Of a DNA stretch of 64,000 nucleotides, positions 44,652 through 54,911 are shown piece by piece. The DNA comes from Diplodia intermedia. Its lineage: Eukaryota > Ascomycota > Dothideomycetes > Botryosphaeriales > Botryosphaeriaceae. The stretch lies in the NCBI GenBank assembly GCA_021495925.1, contig JAKEKT010000016.1, positions 62,001 through 126,000 on the forward strand, read 5' to 3'. Both the position numbers and the translations under genes were made by a program. The notes below the pieces were generated by a model. It did no database searches. It was not told where the DNA came from and saw only the letters and a program-made list of their open reading frames with translations. Each line of letters opens with the position of its first letter. Position 1 is the stretch's first letter.

Positions 44652-47651
44652 TCACAGCGCTCTTACGCGCTTGAAGAATGGATTCCGCATCAACTCCTCG
44701 TTGCCCTTCACCAGCTCCCTCATCTTCGCCACCTGCTCCTCCTTCCCCTTCAACCCCTCCTTCGCGCACTCTTCCTTCCACCTCAGCAGCATCTCCTTCA
44801 ACATCCTGCTACCCTCTTCAACCTCTGCCTTGCTCGCCTCCTCGCCCAGCGCTTTCGGATCCTCATGTTTTCCGGAGAAGTCTTCGAGCTCGTCCGCCTT
44901 GCGCTTTGCCATGTTGACTACCTTTTGCGGGAAGCGGACCAGCTCCGCCACGTGGATGCCGAACGACTGATCGCACACGCCCGGCTCCACCTTGTATAGT
45001 AGAGTGACCTCTCGCCGCTTTTCCGTCGCGGCGTCATCGTCGTCAACGTCTGCCATCGCCGTGTCCTGCTGGCGTTCGCCAATGTGTGCGACGACGTGCA
45101 GGTTCTGCACCTGCGGGTACGTGTCGACGAGCGCGGTGAGTTCGTGGAAGTGCGTCGCGAATGCCGCAAACGCGCCAATCTCGCGCACGATGTGCTCCGA
45201 GATGGCCCAAGCTAGACCGAAACCGTCGTACGTGCTGGTGCCGCGGCCCAGTTCGTCGATGATGATTAGACTCTCGCGTGTCGCACTCTTCAGGATGTTG
45301 GCCGTCTCGAGCATCTCCGCCATGAAGGTCGATACGCCCTTGAGCGTGCTGTCGCTGGCGCCCACGCGCGCGAGGATGCTGTCGAAGATAGAAAGTTCGG
45401 CTTCGCTGCAAGGTACGAAGCAGCCAACCTGAGCGAGCAGGGCAATGACGCCAATTTGGCGAATGTACGTCGACTTACCACCCATGTTAGGGCCGGTGAT
45501 GATGAGAAATTCGGACTCTCCGCGGACAAGAGAAACATCGTTTGTGATGAAAGAGATATCATCTTGCATTTCCATGCATGGGTGCCTTGCCTCCTTCAAG
45601 ATTGTGTTGCCAGTTCCACGTCGGTTCATCTTGGGACGTACGTAAGCCGTGGGGGCGTGGACGGAGACATGAGCGAAGCTGACGATAACGTCTAGATGGG
45701 CAAGAATACCGGCAAGCCTCTCGATCACCGGGCAGTACGACGCTAAAGTGCATAAGCAATGAGGTCATGTTTTCTGAGGACAATCAATCTTACCGGCCAC
45801 ATTAACCACCTCGTTGACGAGGCCTCGTTGTGTGCGGTTGTAGTTCTCTGACAGCTGGTCGAACTCTCTTCTCAGCTCTGCCATCTTCTCGGTGGTGAAA
45901 TAGACGCCGTTCTTCTGCGTTGAGCATTCCTTGTATTGCCTCTTGTTCCTAATGCAACCGGCTTCCTATGACATCGTTAGCTACAAGACCCAAAACCACT
46001 ACTTGCCTACTTACGTTGCGAGTCAAGCGGAAGCACCATCCGTGGACCTTGTGGTTCTCCAAGAATAGCTTCTTATCGGTGTCCTGATCAAGGTCGTCGC
46101 CTACTTGCGAATGTTCAACGCTCATGCTCTTTCGGATCTTCTCCAGGCGTCTGCTGATGCTCCTAAGATCCTCGTCGAACTCAGGTTTGATGATGAATTC
46201 ATGGTTGTCCAGCGCCTCCAGGTCGACAGTAGTCTCGACCATCTCCTGAAGTTTGGACAAACTGTTGGAACATTCCTGGCGTATTGTCAGTAAAGCCATT
46301 TGGGAGAGTTGTTGGGGACCCTACAATCAGCTTTGCAGTGTATTCCGTGTCCAAAGGATCCTTGTATTGCTCATCCATGACACCCTCAAGGGTACCCAGG
46401 AAGCCCGGAAGACGAATGGCTACTTGATATGCGCGCACGACATCCTCGAGATTTGCCATCTTACGCTGGAACTTCTTTGCTAGGCGGTAAAGGTCAGGAA
46501 TCGACCGCAGATGCTCCTCTTGCATCGTTTGACGTAGCTCAGTATCCATCACAAAGGCTTCAACCAGCTGCTGTCGGCGTTCGATCTCCTTCACGTCCAT
46601 GAGAGGCTGCTTGAGCCATTGGGCGAGGAGTCGACTACCGAGCGGTGTCTTGCAGTGATTCAATAGGCCGTACAAGCTCATGGTCTTGGAGCCGTCGCGA
46701 GGGCCCGGCATCAAGTTTAGCGCCTTCAAGGCTGCAGCATCAAGCTTCATGAACTGCGAAAGATCGTGCTGGTATAGCTGATACTGACCAAAGTTGGTCT
46801 GGTCGGACATGACTCCCAGGTACCGGATCAGCGCCGCCGCCGAGCCCATGGCCAGCTTCAAGTCAGTCTGCGGTAGGGTGCCTGCAGCGCGTTCATCGCG
46901 AAGCAAGCGGGAGAGGTCCTGATCAATGTCCCTTGTGCCAAAGTCGGCGGAGCTTCTCTCGGAAACAGCACAGCCACAGTTGTCGGCGATTGTCCTTAGT
47001 TTGGCCAGTTCGACGTCCTTACGCGAGCTGTCCGCTTGTATCAAGCACTCTCTCGCGCCCAGCTGGATGAGGAGGGATTCAAAGTTGGAGTAGAGGTCGT
47101 TATCGAGGAATTCGCTGACGCCAAGCTCACGCACGCTGGCATCGGCGAAGCACACCCCGACATGGCGTGCTTCGGAAGCCTTTGCCGTGATTTTGACGGA
47201 CAGGATTATGGGAGCAGAGTCGAGCTGGCCTCCGAGATCCTCCTCAACGTCCTGCAAATTTCCAGGCGAGGCCTGCTTGGTGACCTTCCAATTCGAGCGA
47301 CCGGTGGATTCCCATATCTCAATGCGCTTGCTTAGGCGGAACAGGGCTTCGCGGAGGAAATTGCGAAAGACGGTGACGGAGAGGGTGACGGATTCGAGGC
47401 CAGGCTCGCGGCCAAGCTGGCGCAGCACTGACGTGGTTCGATATACCTATCCGCGCATCAGTATGGAGCTGCTATTGCCGACGAGAGTAGCATACAGTGC
47501 GGGCAATGAATGTGGCATCGTCGCCGTGGGCAGTGTAGAAATCACCGCGGTCGAAAATGCGGACGGTGTCGTCGCTTTTCGTCGGCAGGTTGCGGAAGAA
47601 CCTGATGAAGCCGGTCTCGTCTTCGACCTTGAGCTCTGGACGGGAAGCCAT
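44652..47651 (-). CDS. MSH2: DNA mismatch repair protein MSH2
   Basis: Five reverse-strand exons, 47651-47496, 47446-46325, 46275-46015, 45965-45794 and 45742-44652, with introns of 49-51 bp, give 933 aa, the same length as animal Msh2. The N-terminal mismatch-binding domain starts GFIRFFRNLPTKSDDTVRIF. The connector has GVCFADASVRELGVSEF, the lever has LGSRLLAQWLKQPLMD, and the clamp has YKECSTQKNGVYFTT. The ATPase has Walker A GPNMGGKST at 654-662, Walker B IIIDELGRGTST with Asp733-Glu734, and the signature loop DSTLKGVSTFMAEM. It pairs with Msh6 or Msh3 in the nucleus to bind mismatches and loops. Nothing is missing, so this gene should be functional. ACGCGT lies 118 bp upstream of the ATG. 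Confidence 0.97.
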
Positions 47652-48076
47652 GTTGATTGCCGGAGAGCGCAGCGATTGTGTTCTGCGGCGTCAATGGAGA
47701 GTGGGCGAGTCGGCGGGCGTGGCGGCGACTGCGACACGGCCTGCCGGGATACGCGACGCGCGCCGTGGACGCGTTCCCCCGGCCATAATTGATGGCACGT
47801 GCACCGCCCGAGCTCCTCTTACCGCGACACTCCATGCCATCCATCTATGTTTACACCTACTCATCGGCTCTAGATCACGGAGAAAAAATGGCCCTGCCCG
47901 GAAAAAGTGACATCTCTTTTTAATACGGTATACGATGATTCGCTGTGAAGCCAACGACGATGCCACGCTTCACGCAAGAATGTACCGCATTTTGTCTGAA
48001 GAAGTCGTGATTTTTGGAAAGTGCCCGGCTGGTTAGCAACCCATCCATCTCATTACTTTCCCCCCAGCCATATCAT
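47652..48076. other. Intergenic, MSH2 promoter
   Basis: 425 bp. Holds an ACGCGT box at 47769-47774 and adjacent ACGCG/CGCGC sequence, then the 3' end of the next gene. No gene seen. Confidence 0.6.
47769..47774. promoter_or_regulatory. ACGCGT (MCB-type) box upstream of MSH2
   Basis: A single hexamer 118 bp upstream of the start. In budding yeast MSH2 is among the genes induced at G1/S, so the site is plausible; chance occurrence is also possible in GC-rich DNA. Confidence 0.4.
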
Positions 48077-49304
48077 TCAAATGTTCACACCTTGCATACC
48101 CTCGTTGGAGACGGCCAGCGCACAGCCTGAAGACTATCATTAGCATTCCCATCGCAAACCACTCCCATTCCTCGCCGTGAAACTCACCCTGCAAGTTATT
48201 GTCATACACCACCCGCATAACTGCATCCACATACGCCCCATGATCCTCCCCCTCATCCTCTTCCACCAGTACTCCATCGACCTTGACCCCCTTCCCCGCA
48301 CTCGCCCTGCCCTCCGCCCTACCGCCGCCCCCACTGACACCGCCACCCCTTGCCACCTCCCCTACCGCCACCAGATTTACCCTCACAGCCGATCTCTCCA
48401 GGCCAGACATGTCCTTCTGCACCACCCCCTTCAAATCCTTGAACACGGCTCTTAGCCCTGCCGCCGCCGCGCCCGATGCCAGCACACCCGGCCCCAACCT
48501 ACCCTCAACGTACGCCCGCGGCACCAGGAAGAGAATGTGCCTCCCCGCGCTCGAAGGTCTGCCTCCATCCCCCTCTTCTCTTCCCGCTTTCACCCCAACA
48601 TCAGCAGAAGCAGTGGCCTTGAAATGATGGAATGCTAAATGTACCGAGTACAGTACGGCGGTGACGCTTAGGTCCAGCGGAGCGGTCGGAGGAGGGCCCA
48701 AGGTGGGTGGGAAGCCGGGGACGGAAGGGGGGTTGGCGAGCCAGTCGAGCAGAGAATCGGTGGGCACGAAGGAAGGAGACGAAGCGGGAGGGAGGGTGTT
48801 GATGATTACAAGGGAGAGGGCGCCGGTTGGGGAGAAGGCAGAGGCGTGGGCGAAGGTTTCCGTTTGCGAGCGGAAGGAGGAAAGGGGGGTGTGGAGATAC
48901 TGAACGCTGTTCGCGGGGAATAAATATTGGCTTGTGGTGAGAATGGGGCCATCTACGGGAGAGTAGTTTCGGGCGGCGGCGATGTGAGAGGGGACGTGGT
49001 GTGGAGAGAATGCTTACTGTTTATTCTGGTTGATCAAGTCTAGCATCAGGCGTTGACCTTCATTTGCGACGCTATCAGCGATAGTCACGTATGCGCTGCG
49101 TGTCGCATATTAGGTCCACTCCGTTCATCCTTGAAGGCCGCCGTGAGCTCACCCGGCATTGGCCAGCGCCGTTACGATCGCTGCGCCCACCCCTGTTGCT
49201 CCGCCTGTGACGAGCACGCCCTTTCCTTCGAGCGTCGAAGCGGTGTCGGGCGCCTCGAAATGGAGTGTGCCGTTCGAATGGTTTCCCTGGTCTTTCTCCG
49301 CCAT
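48077..49304 (-). CDS. Short-chain dehydrogenase-fold protein, catalytic motif lost
   Basis: Four reverse-strand exons, 49304-49153, 49095-49018, 48906-48188 and 48126-48077, give 332 aa; an acceptor 21 bp earlier in exon 3 is an alternative. The N-terminus has the Rossmann motif GKGVLVTGGATGVGAAIVTAL, then AYVTIAD and, after the splice, VQYLHTPLSSFRSQ, as in NAD-binding classical SDRs. FSPTGALSLVIIN follows, where NAG is expected but NTL is found. At the active site, the usual YxxxK is replaced: the region GPGVLASGAAAAGLRAVFK aligns with P-x-YSASK-x-GVxGL and has Val for Tyr and Gly for Lys. Thus it can bind a nucleotide in principle but should not reduce substrates. The last exon encodes a short SDR-like end. 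Confidence 0.78.
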
Positions 49305-50110
49305 GGTCCACTGTCGACCTTTTCACGTGGCCGATACGGATGTCCGCTGTCAAGTGTCTGCGGGTGGGGGAGGGATGTAATCGGCCATCGCTTTTCTGAC
49401 GAGGGGGACGGAAGTGATGGTGGCAGAGTCAGTCGCGTGTTATTTCAATCTCCGCAGCCGTCGGCGTGGATCCCTAAGGCTTAGCGTATTCGGCGCCAGC
49501 CGCTCTGGCTTACCATTCGGCGCCGCGGAGATCATCTGGGCTCTGAAAAGCAAATACATGTATCGCACAGGCAAGCTGCAATGAGAGCAATTTGATATCC
49601 TATCGTTAGTAGGTTTCGGAGTTGTGCCGCATCGTGCAAGGCGGGGCTGACGAAACAGCGGCCAGCCACTCGCGTTGATTCCGGCCATCGGCGCGGCAGC
49701 GAGACCCGACGACTGTCCATCTCCCGACCTTACGTCATCGGGAAACGCCGCGCGCGACCCTGCCGGGCAGCAATCGATAAGAGGGCATGCACGCGAAAAC
49801 TGGGATGACAGCTGCAGCGGACAAGGGCTCGACAGGCACAGGTGCTGAAACAACCTAGACTGACGGCGACGTCAGCGTGATCTCTGCTTCCTGAACCTTC
49901 TGCCAGCCCTGTGAGACGGCGTCCTCTTCCCAACCACCGCGTAGCCTCCCACGAGCTCCGCTACTCAGATTCCCATCGCAACACCATTGCTGGCTCGCGC
50001 AAGCCATTGGACGCTCTCTGAGAACCCGCGGCTCCAAGCGACAAGCTCAAACACTTCCAGGCCTCCAGACCTCTCCGTGCCGACGACTAGACCAAACCAC
50101 CACCGCAACT
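49305..50110. other. Divergent promoter region
   Basis: 806 bp between the SDR-like gene and the DLH/SnoaL-like gene. Frames here have no domain. No distinctive motif seen. Confidence 0.55.
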
Positions 50111-51384
50111 ATGAACGGCGCCACAGCCGGCTTCCTTTCCTTCAACAAGAAGCCGCCCCAGCTCCACGTGTGCGGCGAGGATGACGAGTTCGACCCGGCC
50201 ATGCTGCGCTTCTTCCGCGACGAGCGCTTCGACGTGACGCTGCACTCGCTCGCGTCGGGGCGGGCCGCCTTCGTCTCCTCGATCTCGTCCATCGCCGACT
50301 CGCTCGAGCTGGGCGAGTACTACGCCATCGTCGCCTTCGGCGCCGCCGCCACCGTCTGCCTGCAGCTGGCCCAGAAGCCCATGCCGCGCCTGAGCGCCAT
50401 GGTCGTCTACTACCCGGACAACCTCCCGTCGCCCAGCTTCAAGTACCCCACCCAGCTGCCGCTCGTCATGCACCTCGCCGGCGCCCAGACCGTCGGCGGC
50501 GCCACCATGAAGACGTACTACTACCGCGGCACCGAGCCCGGTTTCGCCGAGATGGACTTGGCCGAGTACGAGCCCGTCGCGGCCGGGCTGGCGTGGAGTA
50601 GGACGCTCGGGACGGTGCGGAAGGGGCTCAACCTCAATGTGGATTTGGAGAGCGTGTGGGAGGAACACCTGCAGCGTAAGCGGCCTTTGCTCTCCTCATG
50701 TTTAGTTGAAGCGCTGGGGATGGTGCCGGTGCTGGTGCTGTTGCGGGGAATCAGGGCCGCATTGTTGAAGCAGCTCGCGCACACGCATTCAGTATCAATT
50801 GCATTCGTAGAAACTTTCCATTTCACTAGGCAGATGGATGAGCTGATGAATTTCTCTCTCGCGCGCTCGCAGACAAGTATCAGGACAGGGACGCGGCCAA
50901 GACCATGGCCACCATGATCCCGCAACCCTACGTCAACCACGTCCCGACTGCCACCGGCGGCGTCGGCCGCGGCGACCTAATGCGCTTCTACCGCGACTTC
51001 TTCCTCCCCAACATCCCGCCCTCGATGAAGATCCGCCTCATCTCGCGCACCGCCGGCGTCAACCGCGTCGTTGACGAGATGGTCGTCTCTTTCCGGCACA
51101 CGCACGAGATGCCGTGGATCCTGCCCGACGTGCCGCCCACCAACAAGCCCGTGGAGGTAGCTATGGTCAGCGTCGTGAACATCCGCGGCGGGAAGCTCGT
51201 GCACGAGAAGGTGTACTGGGACCAGGCCAGTGTCCTGGTGCAGATCGGCTTGCTGGACCCGAACATCGTCCCCAAGCACATGAAACAGAAGGGATTGGAG
51301 CAGCTGCCAATCATCGACGACAATGCCAAGAAGGTGTTGGATGAGGAGGCCATACCTAGCAATGAGCTGCTCGACAAGTGGTGA
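50111..51384 (+). CDS. Dienelactone hydrolase-like / SnoaL-like two-domain protein
   Basis: Exons 50111-50675 and 50873-51384 (197-bp intron, GTAAGC donor, CAG acceptor) give 358 aa. The N-terminal half resembles a dienelactone-hydrolase alpha/beta fold: FDPAMLRFFRDERFDVTLHS, then EYYAIVAFGAAATVCLQLA, the place where active enzymes have G-x-C-x-G-G, and MVVYYPDNLPSP and LPLVMHLAGAQ. The nucleophile position reads Ala. The C-terminal half is an NTF2/SnoaL-like cone: RGDLMRFYRDFFLPNIPPSMKI, VVDEMVVSFRHTHEMPWILP and VHEKVYWDQASVLVQIGLLDP. Similar two-domain proteins occur widely in fungi without known function. The domain order is clear, the chemistry is not. Confidence 0.75.
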
Positions 51385-51487
51385 TCATAAGGGGGCAAAG
51401 CACCGGCAGCAATTTTGGTAATGGGGGAATTTCATCTTCTGCATGGGCAGAGCGCCTACGCCGAAACGATTGGAGAGTAGTGACAGT

Positions 51488-52889
51488 TCAACCGATGAAC
51501 TTACAGGTAGGAAGTCTGTAGGTGTCAAGCACCCAGTACTTCCGCCTGACGCCCTCCCACTCGCCGTTCGCGTCGAGGTCCGGGATGGGAATCTCTTCCC
51601 ACTCCGTGTCGAACCCAGCTTCGAAGAGGTCCAGCTCCACAACCTACGAGAGCAGGACATGTTAGATGAGTACGTATATAGATAATGATAGTGTATGTAG
51701 TTAATCGGCTTACCTTCGAGTAGACGTCGTAGCAGATCTTCCTGTCCGCGCCCAGGCCGTTGAAGAAGCCGAACCTTCCCTCTGAGTCAAGCAGGCCAAT
51801 GACATGCTCGCTGAAGAATTCGCGGAGCGCCTTGTAGTCTTCGGCAAATGTGTCGAAATAGATGGCGTCGAAGGTGATGTTCTGGCCAACGAGGTCCTCG
51901 ACCACGTCTTGCCACTTGCCCTCGTGCACAGAAACTCCCTTCCTCTCCGTCCAACCCTCGTCCTTCATGCGTTTCACCACGGCCGGGTGTGCCTCGATGA
52001 TGTGGTGCTCGGCCGGCTGCTTCTCCTGGATGATCCTGTCGATGATGCCCATGCCGTGACCGACATTGAGCACGCGCAGGCCTTCCTTCGGCAGCAGCAG
52101 ATCCGCACTGCGCTGCATAATCGATGTCTCCCACGCCATCATCACGCCGTTCTTATCCGCGTCGAGTAGCCGGTCCCCCTCAAAGGTCAGATCCGACGCC
52201 AGGTACTCGGCACTCTTGACATCCGGATTCGCCGGAGCACCCTCCTCCTTTTCGCTCTCCTTCTCGGCCCCCTCTTCCACAGCCTCGACCACAACGCCCG
52301 ACGCACTCAGGTCCTCGCCCTTGCCGCTCTCGTCCTGCACCATCTCATATCCTTCCAGCCCCTCACCCTCCACCACCTGTATCTCCTCGCCGTCGCCCTC
52401 CTCCTCATCCTCCTCACTTTCAGACTCCCCGCCGCCACCCAGGATCTGGTACTCATCCAGCCGGCTCAGCAGCAGCTCCGCCCTTACACCAGCGTCGACA
52501 AACAGCTCGTAAAGCTCCTTCAGCCCCAAGCGCGCCGCAATGCAGCCGGGCGTTTCGCCGTTGTTGTCCAAGTCGTTCCAGATGGCTCCGTTGGCCATCA
52601 AGACCTTGATCGTATGGACCGCCTTATCCAGGTCCTCCGCGCTAGGCTGGGGCTTCTCGCCATCCTGCGTGTTTTCTTTTCCTTCTCCTGCCTTCTCCTC
52701 CTCGTCGTCTTCGGGCTCGGGCTCGAAGGCGGCGACGGCGGCGTGCAGAGGCGTGAAGCCCGTGTCCTCGTCCTGCACGTTGGCGGACGTGTTGCGCAGC
52801 AGGTCGCGCAGCGCGGGGACGTCGTGGTTGGTGGCGGCGAGGAGAATCGAGTGCGTGGAGAGGTCGGTGTCGATTTCCATGCCCTCCAT
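51488..52889 (-). CDS. RMT2: Protein arginine N5-methyltransferase RMT2
   Basis: Reverse-strand exons 52889-51714 and 51643-51488 (70-bp intron) give 443 aa. The N-terminal part has ankyrin repeats: HSILLAATNHDVPALRDLLR, DTGFTPLHAAVAAF and DNNGETPGCIAARLGLKEL. A Glu/Asp-rich linker separates it from the methyltransferase, where GVMMAWETSIM, LRVLNVGHGMGIID (SAM motif I), HHIIEAHPAVVKRM and FDAIYFDTFAEDY are diagnostic for RMT2/GAMT-type enzymes. The tail RKYWVLDTYRLPTCKF is typical. Yeast Rmt2 methylates the delta nitrogen of an arginine in ribosomal protein L12. The exon join restores the C-terminal strands of the fold, so the model is secure. It converges on the DLH-like gene with 103 bp between stops. 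Confidence 0.95.
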
Positions 52890-53810
52890 TGTTGCGGTTG
52901 GTTGTCCCTTCCTATGGGGGAATTTAGGATAGAAAGATTGAGTATGGGGTGAGGTGTGGATGAAGGAGAAAATGGTGGAAGGGACGGTACCAGAAATTCT
53001 TGACCAGTGCGGGGAAACGTCGGTTGGATCCGCGTTTAGTTTTTGGTGGGTTTGTGCGACACTGCATGGGTTGGAGTTTGTTGCTTACGACAGCGCGACG
53101 GGAAGCTTACCCGGCGATCTGATGGGTTGTCAGAGCAAGCACTTCAGAATCCCTTGCGGTTTTGGGTGGAAACCAAACTCGTACTGCATTCAGCAGGATG
53201 CCTCTAGCAAATCTCATATAAAGTTCTCCCTCATGTAAGCTTTTTCCATTTTAGCCTGCGTACTAGCTCTTCTTGCGGCTTGTCGATCTGTGTGGGTAGC
53301 CATCTACTATTGCTTCTATCGCCGTTATATCCTGTCGCTTTGGATCAATGAAGTTGGTATACATGCGAATCAACCTGGCCATGTATTAAAGTGAGCTGTG
53401 CCCAAGATCGACACTAGTTTCATCATTTTTGGTCATAGTATAAGTTGGCCGCTAGACATCGGAGCGCAAAGCTCTAGATGTGAATGAATAGGTAACGGTA
53501 GCTTGAAGCCCGAAATATAAACATAGTTGAAAAAATGCGTTGATTGGAGTTCAGAGCGGCACCTGCTGCCTCTAGCTTTGGCAGGCGCATGTCTCGCTAT
53601 CAGGTCGTCATTGAGTTTGGTACGGCCGCCTACCCTGCAGCACACTAATGCACCCAGTGCCAACGCCCGCTGCCGGCGAGCATTTTTGTCTCGTTTCCTC
53701 TACCATCACCACCCCACGCATAGTCTGAACACACCAGATCTTCCAAATCCTAATTTTGGTCATCGAATTTGCACTCGCGCGCATTACTAGACCACCAAAG
53801 CCTCCACGAC
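52890..53810. other. Divergent promoter region, RMT2 / orphan gene
   Basis: 921 bp, AT-richer from about 53200 to 53530. No gene or distinctive motif seen. Confidence 0.55.
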
Positions 53811-54323
53811 ATGGTCACTACCAGAAGCACTGCCAAAAACGGCGGCACCGCTGCTGCCACCCTCGACGCCAACACACCCGCCCTGCGTGCCGCCCAGCGC
53901 GAGCTGAAAGCCAAAGCCATCCTTAGCGTCCGACTCGCCAAAATCGAACCCATCATGGCCGAGCTCGTCCAGCACAAGAAACTAGTCGTCGAACACCTCG
54001 CCTCCGCCATTAAGGAATTGGACGAAGGCGAGAGTGGCAATTTCAGGCGGGAATGCGTTCGGCGCGGCCTCGAGTTGGTGCACCACCAGACCATTCATTT
54101 GTCGGTCCCTGGAACCTGTGCACTCGCGTGGGGAAACACTGCAGTCGCCTTGGGGATCTACGAGCATATGGTGAAGAACAAGGAGAAGATGGAGAAGGAG
54201 TGGGAGAAGATGAGTGAGTGTCTGCGCTTGGTGCGGGGGAGGAGAAAGTGTGCTATCAGGTGTGTGGAAGTACTGAAGGCTTGCTTGGTAGAGGTTCGGA
54301 GGAGGCAGCAAACGAAGAACTGA
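53811..54323 (+). CDS. Uncharacterised helical protein
   Basis: Intronless, 170 aa from ATG at 53811. Residues 1-30 are low-complexity Thr/Ala/Gly. The rest is predicted helical: LRAAQRELKAKAILSVRLAK, IMAELVQHKKLVVEHLASA, a charged turn, then GNTAVALGIYEHMVKNKEKM and a basic C-terminal helix. Codon use and length suggest a real gene. No family recognised; it might be a short coiled-coil adaptor. Confidence 0.6.
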   Translation: MVTTRSTAKNGGTAAATLDANTPALRAAQRELKAKAILSVRLAKIEPIMAELVQHKKLVVEHLASAIKELDEGESGNFRRECVRRGLELVHHQTIHLSVPGTCALAWGNTAVALGIYEHMVKNKEKMEKEWEKMSECLRLVRGRRKCAIRCVEVLKACLVEVRRRQQTKN

Positions 54324-54911
54324 AAGCTTGTCGCTGCGTCAAAAGAAAGGGAGAACCTTAGCGGTATCTAACCGAACAGTCCGTTCTGACGAGCCACGAA
54401 ACTCTGGAGATATTCAACGAGGTATGGCTCCAAAGCGATCTATTCGGAAATGTTTTAGGCCACATACTGATTTTGGCTGTTACCAAGAAGTGATAGGCCC
54501 ACTGTTCGTACGCTGATCAGCAAAAGCAACAAGTGCTTTATTACTTGAGGCTCGCCGTTCGATAGCAATGAGAGGTCCCTTGGTGGTATTGCGTGTAAGC
54601 AAAGAGTTTGTGGCAACGTGGCCCTTCTCATATCATCTACGATCCTTTAGCTTTACTTCGCATTCCATTGGAGACCAAGGTTGCTATGGTTCATCGCTCT
54701 TGATCGACAAGACTTACAATTACAATATTACTAAATTTCGTTGCGTCTCTTGGTGGTTTTTTCCGTGAGGTATCAAAAGAAGCGTCAAAACAGTGCGAAT
54801 CAGGCCCACCTCATCCAAAAGCACCGTTTTCCACACCCACGCCCCATATCGCACAGCTTTTAATGGCACAGGTTCGAGTCAAACGCCTTATTGTCCATGC
54901 AGGTTGTCGAA
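54324..54911. other. Convergent 3' region
   Basis: 588 bp between the orphan gene and GYP1, both ending here. AT-rich at about 54540-54780. No gene seen. Confidence 0.55.

Noticed and set aside
49053..49484. 143-codon forward frame at the SDR-like gene start
   Set aside because: Antisense to SDR exons 1 and 2, which splice consistently and carry the Rossmann motif.
54860..54890. GGTTCGAGTC, a T-loop-like sequence on the forward strand
   Set aside because: The flanking five-base segments are not complementary, and no other tRNA arm is visible.
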